The notes beneath the pieces are model-generated. The model had not been told where the DNA came from. It did no database searches and saw nothing but the letters and a program-made list of their open reading frames with translations. A program made the position numbers and the translations under genes. Below are positions 1 to 7,732 of a stretch of 36,728 bases of DNA, in pieces; the first letter of the stretch is position 1; each line of letters opens with the position of its first letter. The stretch covers positions 1 to 36,728 of the forward strand of contig NZ_BCRM01000040.1 in assembly GCF_001552595.1 (NCBI RefSeq). The letters are read 5' to 3'. Source of the DNA: Rhodococcus erythropolis NBRC 15567 (lineage in GTDB: Bacteria > Actinomycetota > Actinomycetes > Mycobacteriales > Mycobacteriaceae).

Positions 1-335
1 AATCAGTACCCGCACTGGAGCGCATCCTGGTCGAGAAAGGCTTGTTGTACGGCATGCAGACCGTCGTGGCCCGCCAAACCGTTTGCCGTGGTGATCTGTG
101 CGCCGTCCTGTGCCACTGCGAACGTCAAACACGTAACGGCGCGCCGCCCGTCGAGGAGGATCGTGCACGATCCGCACTGCCCGTGGTCACAACCCTTCTT
201 CGGGGACGTCACGCCGAGGCGATCCCGCAGCGCGTCGAGCAGCGTGGTTCGAGTGTCGACCGTCAGGGTGCGGCTGCTGCCGTCTACCATCAACGTGATC
301 TCGGCATCGATTCGCGAAGACTCCATGACGAGCAC
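1..335 (-). CDS. (2Fe-2S)-binding subunit of a molybdenum hydroxylase (partial)
   Basis: Iron-sulfur subunit of a xanthine dehydrogenase/aldehyde oxidase/CO dehydrogenase-type enzyme; it would pass electrons between the molybdopterin and FAD subunits in the cytoplasm. The N-terminal ferredoxin-like domain is visible, with the plant-type cluster signature GCDHGQCGSC followed by a further Cys in AVTCLTF. The window edge cuts the gene just as the second [2Fe-2S] domain begins (QCGY), so about 110 of the usual 150-170 residues are seen. The GTG at 335 has a GGAG eight bases upstream; an ATG at 326 is the alternative start. Partner subunits should lie left of the window. The family call is secure; the substrate cannot be read. 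Confidence 0.9.
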
Positions 336-549
336 CTACCCAGCTCCGGATTACTCAAACGGGTTGCGCCACGATCTGACGAGGCGGCGTTTGCAAGATC
401 GCGACTAGATCGCACTCGTACACACCGCCGCTACACCTCACCCGCTTCGGCAGTATCGCGATCTCCCCCATCTGGGACATGTGCTACTTCGTCATATTGG
501 GGAGGTGGGTTCGATCGGCGGTGGGGACTGACCACGCGGGCCCGCCCCG

Positions 550-564
550 CCCCTCCAGGAGGGG
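550..564. terminator. GC-rich hairpin between two minus-strand genes
   Basis: Perfect 7-bp inverted repeat CCCCTCC/GGAGGGG with a one-base centre. A T-rich stretch follows on the plus strand (574-586) but none on the minus strand, so it is a possible plus-strand terminator or simply a structured intergenic element. Confidence 0.35.
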
Positions 565-617
565 TCGATCGTTAGATTCTTTTCTTCGAAATGTCGGAGT
601 GAGGGCGGGTTACCGGC

Positions 618-2609
618 TCATGCTGCGCGTCCGATCTGCAGATTGAGCCAGTCCGAGATCCACTGGATCGCGTTGCGGCCAGCGTTGTCGACGACGAGAG
701 AGTTGTAGTTCTGGTGTGCCCCGGAGGCGAAGAAGGACGCTGCGTCGAGCCCCTCCCCTATTAAGGATGCAAGGTCGTTGGCGCCTTGTGCACTGGCCAT
801 GGCGGTCAACGAATTAGCCAGTGCTGAGAGTTCCAGATTCTGTGTCTGAGCGGAATCGGTGGTCGCGGCCGTCGAGGCCTGCTTGCCGAGCAATGTCGGA
901 TCAGTCTTCGTAGCTTTGCCGGCGAGCATGTTGACCGCGACCGTGGCGAGTTCGAGTCCGACTGGGACGAGTCCGGTCATGGCAGCTCCGGCCCCGAGCG
1001 GGTCGGGGAGCTGTCCTGGCGGTGGGAGCAGCTTCTCGACTGCGGCCCAAGCGATTTCCTGCACCCGGCCGACGAGGTTTGCCAGGTTGATGATGTCGAC
1101 TCCTCCCAGGATCGACGCGACGAGCGCCGCGACCTTTGAGTAGCCGGACGGATCCGGGATTGCCGACAGAATCTGTGAGACCCATTTCAGATCGATACCC
1201 GCGGCCATCTTCACCAATGGGGAGAACTGGTTGTTCAGATCCCCTGCGACCTTGTGGGCACCGTGGGCGTCGAGCGCGGCGACCTTCTGCGGAAGAAGGT
1301 TCAGGTTCGCCAGGATCGCAGGCATATCCAGGGAGGTGAAGCCGGTGGCGACGCCCAGGACTTGGTTGACGAACACTGTGGGTTTGAGTAAGGAGAGGAC
1401 TCCGGAGGCAGATCCGAGGACGTCACTCGGTGTCGTGGCGAGCGGGGCGATCTGACTGTCGAGGGTGCCAGCAGCGGTCGACAAGGAGGTCAGGTCCGGA
1501 GATGAAGCCGACAGCGTCGTGGAGCCCTTGCTGGCGAGCGTGCTCGCGGTGTCGGCGATCGCGGTCACTGTCGTGAGCGCACTGCTGAGATCAGATTCTC
1601 CGGCCTTGTCTAGAACGTGGCCGGCATTATTTTCGGCTGTTCCGGCGGGAGCTGCAGCGAGCTGCCCGTTCGCCGCAGGATTGGCGGCACCGGAGCCGAG
1701 TAGTTCCGCGAGCGGACTGATGGTGTTCGCCAGCGTTCTCGCGCTGGAGGCGACCTTCTCGAGGTCGACTGTGCCGTCCGCCTTCGAGAGTTCACTGGTC
1801 AGATTGCCAGTGGCTGTGGCGAGGCTGGGAAGGTCGGCTTGGGAGAAATCCGACGCCAGCGCGGTGGCCAGGTGTGAATTGTCGCCTACCTGGCCGTCAA
1901 CCCCAGCACTCGGAGCTTTGGTGAGCACTGAACCCAGCGATCCGAGCAGCGGGCTCGAACCTTTTTGGATCGAGCAGTAGAGGTCCTTCGGATCGCAGAT
2001 CGACGCGACCCGGCCCGAGAGCTTCCCCATGCCCTGCGGCCGCGGATCGGCGATCCCCTTTCCTGACGGCTTCGGGCCGATGACTGCTTCGCCGTTCGTT
2101 CCGGAACCGGGGTCGGCGAGAAGCCCGACCGCGAGGACTTGCTCTGCCTTGATGGGGCCGGAGCCGTTGCCGATTTCAGAGGCAAGATCACCTGCGATGT
2201 CCGCGCCCTGGGAATAGCCGGTGATGGTGAATTTGGTGTCGGAGCATTTCGTTGCGATCTCGGCGATCACGTCCTTCGCCCTCGTCAAACCATCAGATTT
2301 GCTGTCTGCGTAGGTTTTTCCGTTGTCGAAGGCTCGGGCCATGTACGGCAGAGTGTGGACCTGTGCCGCGCTACCGTTCGTGTCCGCGATGCTGTGGGCG
2401 ATCGGTTTGAGCATACCGACCGCGATCGAGGGATCGGCGTCTTCTGCGGTTTCCCAGGTTCCGGGGATGAACAGGTTGAAAGTCTTCGAGCATCCGTTTG
2501 ATTGGGCGGACGCAATGCCCGGCGACATCAAAGCGATGGAGGCTGCGACGACTGTTGCCGTCATCAGCATGCATACCGGACGGTGGATGGTCGAACCTAG
2601 GAACGGCAT
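618..2609 (-). CDS. Secreted cutinase-family serine esterase with long C-terminal extension
   Basis: Probably hydrolyses ester bonds of cutin, lipids or polyesters outside the cell. An N-terminal signal peptide (hydrophobic residues about 13-30, then GIASAQS) precedes a cutinase domain at about 38-255. The nucleophile motif is GYSQGAD (Ser133), the acid is probably Asp209 in DPKDLYC, and His246 in NSH completes the triad. Cys40/Cys122 and Cys205/Cys212 sit where cutinase disulfides are expected. At 663 residues it is about three times the usual length: residues 260-663 are Ala/Ser/Leu-rich with no domain I recognise, and may be a wall- or membrane-associated region. It is transcribed alone, divergent from the nuclease gene, with a perfect 20-bp palindrome just upstream. 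Confidence 0.88.
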   Translation of the reverse strand: MPFLGSTIHRPVCMLMTATVVAASIALMSPGIASAQSNGCSKTFNLFIPGTWETAEDADPSIAVGMLKPIAHSIADTNGSAAQVHTLPYMARAFDNGKTYADSKSDGLTRAKDVIAEIATKCSDTKFTITGYSQGADIAGDLASEIGNGSGPIKAEQVLAVGLLADPGSGTNGEAVIGPKPSGKGIADPRPQGMGKLSGRVASICDPKDLYCSIQKGSSPLLGSLGSVLTKAPSAGVDGQVGDNSHLATALASDFSQADLPSLATATGNLTSELSKADGTVDLEKVASSARTLANTISPLAELLGSGAANPAANGQLAAAPAGTAENNAGHVLDKAGESDLSSALTTVTAIADTASTLASKGSTTLSASSPDLTSLSTAAGTLDSQIAPLATTPSDVLGSASGVLSLLKPTVFVNQVLGVATGFTSLDMPAILANLNLLPQKVAALDAHGAHKVAGDLNNQFSPLVKMAAGIDLKWVSQILSAIPDPSGYSKVAALVASILGGVDIINLANLVGRVQEIAWAAVEKLLPPPGQLPDPLGAGAAMTGLVPVGLELATVAVNMLAGKATKTDPTLLGKQASTAATTDSAQTQNLELSALANSLTAMASAQGANDLASLIGEGLDAASFFASGAHQNYNSLVVDNAGRNAIQWISDWLNLQIGRAA

Positions 2610-2641
2610 GAGAACCTTTCTCTACCAGCAAACACGATGTA

Positions 2642-2661
2642 CCTGTCCGCGCGCGGACAGG
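2642..2661. promoter_or_regulatory. Perfect 20-bp palindrome upstream of the cutinase gene
   Basis: CCTGTCCGCGCGCGGACAGG reads identically on both strands and lies 33 bases upstream of the cutinase start, between the divergent cutinase and nuclease genes. Position and symmetry suggest an operator for a dimeric repressor (TetR or similar). No cognate regulator is adjacent. Confidence 0.5.
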
Positions 2662-2868
2662 CCTGACGCGCCCGATTTCAGGTGAGGGCCGCTATGGTGC
2701 TGGACGTATTCACTCCGATCAATGCGCCCTGTGAAGAACTGAGCTGTGCGAGGGCCGGGTGATCCTGCGTCTAGCGCGCACGCCCGAGTCGCCGTTCCTG
2801 CGGGCTGAGGTGTCCAGTGGAGGCATGTCCGGTGGGCGTTCCCAGCAGCGCTGGGTAAAGATGGATGG

Positions 2869-3939
2869 GTGAATGCTCCAGCCGAACTGCCCGCCGACTA
2901 CGCCCAGCTTCTCGACCATCTCAAGTCGCAAGTTCGGCAAGCGCGAGTTCGCGCCACCCGAATCGTCAACACCGAACTGCTCAGCCTGTATTGGGACATA
3001 GGGCACGCGATCGTGCAGCGTCAAGAGGCCGAGGGCTGGGGTTCAAAGGTGATCGACAGGCTCGCCGTCGATCTTCGATCGGCCTTTCCCGACATGCGTG
3101 GGTTGTCACGGACCAATCTGAAGTACATGCGGCAGATGGCGAGCATCTGGGGGCGCGATGCAATTGGCCAACAACCTGTTGGCCAATTGCCGTGGGGTCA
3201 TGTGACGGTATTGCTCGACAAGCTGGATAACCAGTCGGACCGCGACTGGTATGCATCAACGGCTGTTGAACACGGGTGGTCGCGCAATGTGCTGCAAAAT
3301 CAGATCAACAGCGGTTTACGGTGCAGGATCGGTGCGGCACCGTCGAATTTTCAGGACCATCTTCCGGCCGAGGATTCCGATCTCGCTCAGCAATTGGTGC
3401 GTGACCCGTACGTCTTCGATTTTCTCGACATCACCGAACGTGTCGCGGAGCGGGAGCTGGAGTCCGCGCTGATGCGTCGGCTGGAGCAGTTCCTCCTCGA
3501 ACTGGGACACGGGTTCGCTTTTGTTGGACGTCAGTACCATTTCGAGGTCGGTGATCAGGATTTCTATATCGACTTGCTGTTCTTCAACTGGGTGCAAGCG
3601 AGGTTCGTCGTCGTCGAGTTGAAGGTAGGCAGGTTTGAGCCGGAGTATGTCGGGAAGCTCGGCTTCTATGTTTCGTGGATCGACGACAACCTCCGCAACA
3701 AGGACATCCACGCCCCGACTGTGGGAATCTTGCTCTGCGCCGGCCGCAACGACAACGTCGTCCGGTATTCACTTGCCGGGACAACTGCACCCCTCGCCGT
3801 AGCCGACTACACCTATGAGACTCTCCCCTCCCAGGTTCGCGATCTCGTCCCTACCGACGACGAGATCGCGGCAGCTGTGGAAGCCACTGTCTCCGAACTC
3901 GACTCCCAACTGCCCGTCAAACCTGACAACTCCGGCTGA
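2869..3939 (+). CDS. YhcG-family (DUF1016) PD-(D/E)XK nuclease domain protein
   Basis: Member of the YhcG/DUF1016 family, found on mobile elements and near restriction or defence genes; its biochemical role is poorly defined. The N-terminal DUF1016 region (about 8-190) has the typical LYWDIGHAI and QLPWGH segments. The C-terminal nuclease fold (about 205-330) carries Asp235 in DFYIDLLFF and Glu250-x-Lys252 in VVELKVG, the PD-(D/E)XK catalytic pattern, so it looks intact. The 356-residue length is normal. The start is the GTG at 2869. It stands alone, and no restriction-modification gene is near. A perfect 12-bp inverted repeat lies inside the gene at 3161-3189. Confidence 0.9.
   Translation: MNAPAELPADYAQLLDHLKSQVRQARVRATRIVNTELLSLYWDIGHAIVQRQEAEGWGSKVIDRLAVDLRSAFPDMRGLSRTNLKYMRQMASIWGRDAIGQQPVGQLPWGHVTVLLDKLDNQSDRDWYASTAVEHGWSRNVLQNQINSGLRCRIGAAPSNFQDHLPAEDSDLAQQLVRDPYVFDFLDITERVAERELESALMRRLEQFLLELGHGFAFVGRQYHFEVGDQDFYIDLLFFNWVQARFVVVELKVGRFEPEYVGKLGFYVSWIDDNLRNKDIHAPTVGILLCAGRNDNVVRYSLAGTTAPLAVADYTYETLPSQVRDLVPTDDEIAAAVEATVSELDSQLPVKPDNSG
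3161..3189. repeat. 12-bp inverted repeat inside the YhcG-type gene
   Basis: Arms CAATTGGCCAAC and GTTGGCCAATTG, separated by 5 bases, match perfectly. They lie within the coding sequence over the conserved QxPVGQLPWG segment. A strong hairpin inside an open reading frame is unusual. Confidence 0.75.
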
Positions 3940-4067
3940 GAGGCGCCATTCGATTTTCGAACCTGGCCGACATATCCTCTGGTGCCGCGATCGCTACCGG
4001 TGTTTCGCACGAGGATCTGCGAACGCGATGCCTGGTCCCGCCCGGTGCGTCGAGGAGCAGGGCAGTT

Positions 4068-4865
4068 CTATGTCCAGTCGATGTGGACGGATTCGATGGA
4101 ATCGAAGTGAAATCCGAAAGTGTCGCCGTACTGGTCGAATCCCTTGTTTTCAGGGTAATCCATCGTGGCGTGACGTTCGAGGATGGCAACCACTCGGGCA
4201 TGATCGTCGTTGGCCAAAGCCATGGCGAGTTCTCGTGTTTCGTCGAGACTGAAGGGGCTGTCGGAGTTCGCGAAGTCGAGGGTACGCACTCGATAGTCGT
4301 AACCTTCTTCGGAACCGTTGCGGACGGACACTCCCCCGCGGACTCGGATGGTGGCCTTTTTGGGTTGTCCGTCGGGTCGTAGGACGCCGGCGCGGTCCAT
4401 GATGTCGCGTGCTTTGACGTTTTTGAGTTTCTTTTTCGCGTCCGCACGTAATTCGTTCGTTTCCCCGGAGCGGTAGCGAGAGACTGCAGAGCGTGAACGG
4501 CCGATTTTCTTTGCGACTGCGTCGATTCCGCCGAGGCGTTCGATGGCGGCTCGTCGTTGTGCGCGTTCGGTGACGTCGGGGTGTGGGATTCGTCCTTGCT
4601 GCGCCCAGCGGCGCAGTGTTCGGTCTGAGGGGGGCTTTCTTCCGGCGTCGACAGCTGCTTGCCGTAGGCCTTCTTTGCCGATTTCGGTACGGATCTGGCG
4701 TACGGAGACTTTGCTGGTGAGTCCGGCCAATCCCCCACTTTTGACTGATTTGGATTTTTCGATACCGCTGGTTGCTGCTGTCGAGACGGATACGTTGAGT
4801 CCGTCCAAGCCGACGGTTTTCTGTGCGGGTTTGGTTGATCGCGGTTTCGGAAGATGCAGGGCCAC
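4068..4865 (-). CDS. Terminal-protein-like double-HTH DNA-binding protein (candidate Tpg/Tpc)
   Basis: Candidate terminal protein capping the 5' ends of a linear replicon. Two helix-turn-helix stretches are visible (about 55-90 and 109-134, with the recognition helix RSRSAVSRYRSG), followed by a basic linker and an acidic C-terminal part (about 200-265). This layout is reminiscent of Streptomyces Tpg, and the 265-residue length is close to Tpc of plasmid SCP1 (about 259). The GTG start overlaps the stop of the upstream polymerase-like gene by one base (TAGTG), implying translational coupling and a joint function, as in tap-tpg operons. The assignment rests on layout and context; a plasmid HTH regulator is the alternative. 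Confidence 0.5.
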   Translation of the reverse strand: MALHLPKPRSTKPAQKTVGLDGLNVSVSTAATSGIEKSKSVKSGGLAGLTSKVSVRQIRTEIGKEGLRQAAVDAGRKPPSDRTLRRWAQQGRIPHPDVTERAQRRAAIERLGGIDAVAKKIGRSRSAVSRYRSGETNELRADAKKKLKNVKARDIMDRAGVLRPDGQPKKATIRVRGGVSVRNGSEEGYDYRVRTLDFANSDSPFSLDETRELAMALANDDHARVVAILERHATMDYPENKGFDQYGDTFGFHFDSIESVHIDWT

Positions 4866-6715
4866 TATATGTTTCCTTCATCTTCGTCGGTGAACGCAGC
4901 TTTGAGTGCGAGGTTGATCTCGTGGGTGTCGCGGGCGTCGGTCAGCATGACGGTGATGTCCTCGGTGAGCGGGGCGCTCTTTTCCAGAGTCATTTTCCCG
5001 AGTGCGTCACTGTCGTCTGCGATGTCGACGCCCGGGGGCAGGGGATAGACCCAGGAGTCGGTGACGGTGCGCAGTGGCCAACGCCCGGTTTCGCGTGCGA
5101 TGCGCATCGCGACGCGGCGGCCTCGCCAGCGGCAGTGTGCGATGATCGCGGCTCGCCAGAGCGGTTGGTGGTGATGTTGCATTTGTTTGGCGGTCCACAT
5201 GTCGGGGTTGACCATTCGGCCGATGTAACCCTTGTAGCAGGCGCCGATGAACCGTTTCATTGCCGTGTCGCCTGTGTCGACGGCGATTTTGCGGGCTTCG
5301 CGGAGGATCTTGGCCCATTTGTCGAGGGCTCGACCTTGTTCGGGGTAGACCCATGCTTCGGTGATGTCGAGGTCGTCGAGTTCTGCGCCGATTCCGCCAT
5401 CGGCGATGGACGTTTGCAGTGCGTCGAGGCTGACGGTGGTGATCCAGGTCTGCACGGGTTGGTCGGCGAGCATGTGTGGGTGAGGCAATGGTAGAGCGGG
5501 TGGGAGTGCCAGCATGTCGCCGGGTGGGAGGGTTACACGCCAGAGTCCGAACGGGGTTTTCGATTGCCGCGCAGCGTCGAGCGCGTTCTCGCCGCGAAGA
5601 TGTCGGGGTTTTCCGTAGCCGAATTCGAGCATGCCAGCGGAAGCGAGGTATGCCGCTCGTTGGTCTATCGATACCAGTTGTGTTGTGTCGGAGAGTTCTT
5701 CGAGGCCCGGGATGCGGGTCCATCCGACTGCAGGTTCGAGATCTCCGCGGGGTTCGCCGTCCAGCGGTGGGACCGGTCCACCGACGGTGACGACGATTCC
5801 TTTACCGCTGCGGGTGCGGTCGCGTTTGATCTTGTCGACGATGGCGGCGCCGGTGCGTGCTGGGGTGGGGCCGGGTAGTACGCCGAGGTGTTGTGCGCAC
5901 CAGGCGAGTCGGCGTCCCAGTTCGCGGGCAGCGGGGAGGTCGTCGTCGGGGAGGTAGGTTCCGGCGGTGGGTGATCCGAGGATCCCCATGTCTCCCACGC
6001 GATTGCCCCATCCGAAGTCTTTGTTCCAGTAGGTCCATACATAGGGTTCGATGAAGATGTCGACCATGGATGTGAAGTTCCCGGTGGTGCGGGAGAGGTG
6101 AACGACGTGGCCGGGTTCTCCGCGCAGTTCCCATCCTGCGGTCAGCATGGGGGTCAGCGTGGCGTGGAGGATCGCGGTGAGTTCTTCGGCAGCGCGAGTG
6201 CGGAGGATTTCCATGTCGTCGACATCGTCTTCGCTGCCTGGGTCGATGATCCATCCGAGCATTTCGCAGGCTTCGATTCCGACTATCCAGATCTGTGCCG
6301 GTGCGCCCAGCGGGGTGAGCGTTGCCCATCTGATGAGTTTGTCGAGTTTTTCGATGGAATCGACTGGGCCGGTGAGTGTGTGACCGGATGGTGTGTAGGT
6401 GCCGGCTGCTGTGACAATGACGGCGTGGCCGTCTGCTGCCTCGCTGGCGGGAGGAAGGGCGGCCGGTTCCGTTGCGTCGAGTTCGGACGCCTGGGTGGGT
6501 TCCGTTTCCATTTCGTTGGAGCGCTCATCCGGAGGGGCGACGATGTCGTCGGTCCGGGGGTGCTCCGCAACCCCGGAATCCGTTTCGAGGCAAGCGGTGT
6601 CGTCAACGTCGAACAGAGAAGGCTGATCGGGTTCGGGAACTTCGTCCGAACGAGTAGCGGATTCTGGTGTTTCGAGCTCGAATAGCGTGAACTGCTCCCC
6701 TTTCTTCAGCGCCAT
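4865..6715 (-). CDS. Protein with family-B DNA polymerase motifs (candidate telomere-associated polymerase, Tap/Tac analogue)
   Basis: 616 residues. The C-terminal half carries, in order, a motif A-like SIDQRAAYLAS (Asp351, Tyr356), a motif B-like KRFIGACYKG (Lys487, Tyr494) and a motif C-like VTDS (Asp553), matching DxxSLYPS, Kx3NSxYG and DTDS of family-B polymerases. The two aspartates expected to bind metal are kept; the first Asp of motif C is Val551. Residues 1-110 are acidic and low complexity; 110-330 resemble no domain I can name. Streptomyces Tap is known as a telomere-associated primase/polymerase that works with the terminal protein, and the one-base overlap with the terminal-protein-like gene fits a similar role. 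Start ATG with AAAGGA upstream. Polymerase activity is inference. Confidence 0.55.
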   Translation of the reverse strand: MALKKGEQFTLFELETPESATRSDEVPEPDQPSLFDVDDTACLETDSGVAEHPRTDDIVAPPDERSNEMETEPTQASELDATEPAALPPASEAADGHAVIVTAAGTYTPSGHTLTGPVDSIEKLDKLIRWATLTPLGAPAQIWIVGIEACEMLGWIIDPGSEDDVDDMEILRTRAAEELTAILHATLTPMLTAGWELRGEPGHVVHLSRTTGNFTSMVDIFIEPYVWTYWNKDFGWGNRVGDMGILGSPTAGTYLPDDDLPAARELGRRLAWCAQHLGVLPGPTPARTGAAIVDKIKRDRTRSGKGIVVTVGGPVPPLDGEPRGDLEPAVGWTRIPGLEELSDTTQLVSIDQRAAYLASAGMLEFGYGKPRHLRGENALDAARQSKTPFGLWRVTLPPGDMLALPPALPLPHPHMLADQPVQTWITTVSLDALQTSIADGGIGAELDDLDITEAWVYPEQGRALDKWAKILREARKIAVDTGDTAMKRFIGACYKGYIGRMVNPDMWTAKQMQHHHQPLWRAAIIAHCRWRGRRVAMRIARETGRWPLRTVTDSWVYPLPPGVDIADDSDALGKMTLEKSAPLTEDITVMLTDARDTHEINLALKAAFTDEDEGNI

Positions 6716-6743
6716 GTTTCATCCTTTCCGTTCACTGTCGTCA

Positions 6744-7043
6744 TCATTCGAGATCGAAGGCGGCGCGCACGGCTATGGACAGTGATTCCTCTTGCGCTGG
6801 AAGAAGATAACCGATGATGTTGCCGAGTGCACTGACGGGAATGGTCGTGATGTGGTCGCAACTGACCACCGCGTCGGCGGATAGTCCGTTAGCGGCGCTG
6901 ACGGACACCTCAGTGGACAGTCCTCGGATCTCGCCGGTGATGGGCGCTACCGTGACGGTCCCGAGGTGTGGACGGACCATTTCTCGGGTGAGTACGAGGA
7001 CCGGACGAACTGTGTCGAGGCTGGCTTCATGAATTGGTCGCAT
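6744..7043 (-). CDS. MazF/PemK-family endoribonuclease toxin
   Basis: 99-residue toxin of a type II toxin-antitoxin pair; such toxins cleave mRNA. Family hallmarks are RPVLVLTRE near residue 15, VTVAPITxxIRGLSTEV in the central strands and SCDHITTIP near residue 65. Its ATG overlaps the antitoxin stop by one base (TGATG). The stop lies 28 bases before the polymerase-like gene, so the toxin-antitoxin pair and the two downstream genes probably form one operon. Confidence 0.88.
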   Translation of the reverse strand: MRPIHEASLDTVRPVLVLTREMVRPHLGTVTVAPITGEIRGLSTEVSVSAANGLSADAVVSCDHITTIPVSALGNIIGYLLPAQEESLSIAVRAAFDLE

Positions 7044-7279
7044 CAGGTCGAGCCTGTTGGCTGTCGTTTCACGGTGTGGTGAGCGAGGGGGCTCAGATCA
7101 TGTTCGGATGTTGCGGCCGAGAGGATCTCCGCGTCTCGTGCGGCTATCTGACGGCGACGCTCACGTTCGAGAGCGCGCAACACTAGTGAGGCTCGCGAGG
7201 CTGCGCGATGTTCCCTGACTTCGTCGTCGAGAAATTCCACGATCTCGTCCGGTAGTCGTACCGCGATCTGCGTGCTCAT
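7043..7279 (-). CDS. Ribbon-helix-helix antitoxin of the MazF module
   Basis: 78-residue antitoxin beginning MSTQIAVRLPDEIVEFLDDEV, a typical ribbon-helix-helix DNA-binding N-terminus, followed by a charged C-terminal tail expected to wrap the toxin. The ATG at 7279 is chosen because the fold begins immediately there; in-frame extension to 7321 would add a non-conserved peptide over the putative operator. It precedes the toxin with a one-base overlap and probably represses its own promoter. Confidence 0.88.
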   Translation of the reverse strand: MSTQIAVRLPDEIVEFLDDEVREHRAASRASLVLRALERERRRQIAARDAEILSAATSEHDLSPLAHHTVKRQPTGST

Positions 7280-7286
7280 ATGCTGA

Positions 7287-7317
7287 TGGTACCGAAGTGG
7301 GATTCGTTTTGGTACCA
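7287..7317. promoter_or_regulatory. Putative operator of the first toxin-antitoxin operon
   Basis: Inverted repeat TGGTACC (7287-7293) and GGTACCA (7311-7317) just upstream of the antitoxin start. Each arm contains the self-complementary GGTACC, with the two centres 23 bp apart. Ribbon-helix-helix antitoxins usually autoregulate through such sites. Confidence 0.5.
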
Positions 7318-7344
7318 CCATCGCGTGCGAGTTCTGGAACCGAT

Positions 7345-7732
7345 CATTTCAACGGGAGGCAAGGGCCGATGAAGTGCTCCGCGGCCCCGACGCGGCACAC
7401 CTTCCCCACGCACACGGTTTCCGCTGTCTTCATCGGGTCGATCTCTATCTGGTGTTCTTCAGTCTCAGTGACGGTCCCATCGATGTGACGGTCCCATCGA
7501 TGGTGACGTCTCCACGTCGGTACGGCTCGGATCGCTGAAATATTCGCTATGAGACAAAGCAACTTCGGGGATTCGGCTCTCGATGTCAGGCACTTTGTCA
7601 CTCCTCTCGACGACGCGACTGCCTCGCTACCGTCGAGGAATTAGCAGTACACCGTGCACACGGTTGGCGACGTCACCGCGAGGATTGAGTCCGGTCCCCT
7701 CTCCCCTACTCACGACCTCGCCAGCGCGCGGA
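7345..7732. other. Intergenic stretch with a 17-bp tandem duplication
   Basis: No convincing gene. The 17-base unit GTGACGGTCCCATCGAT occurs twice back to back at 7468-7484 and 7485-7501, and each copy ends in palindromic ATCGAT. An 85-residue minus-strand reading frame over 7344-7601 lacks recognisable features and runs through the duplication. Confidence 0.6.

Noticed and set aside
42..575. 177-residue plus-strand frame overlapping the iron-sulfur subunit gene
   Set aside because: Arg/Pro/Ser-rich shadow of the real minus-strand gene.
7605..7732. tRNA or small RNA gene
   Set aside because: No cloverleaf, T-loop or other conserved RNA motif could be found.
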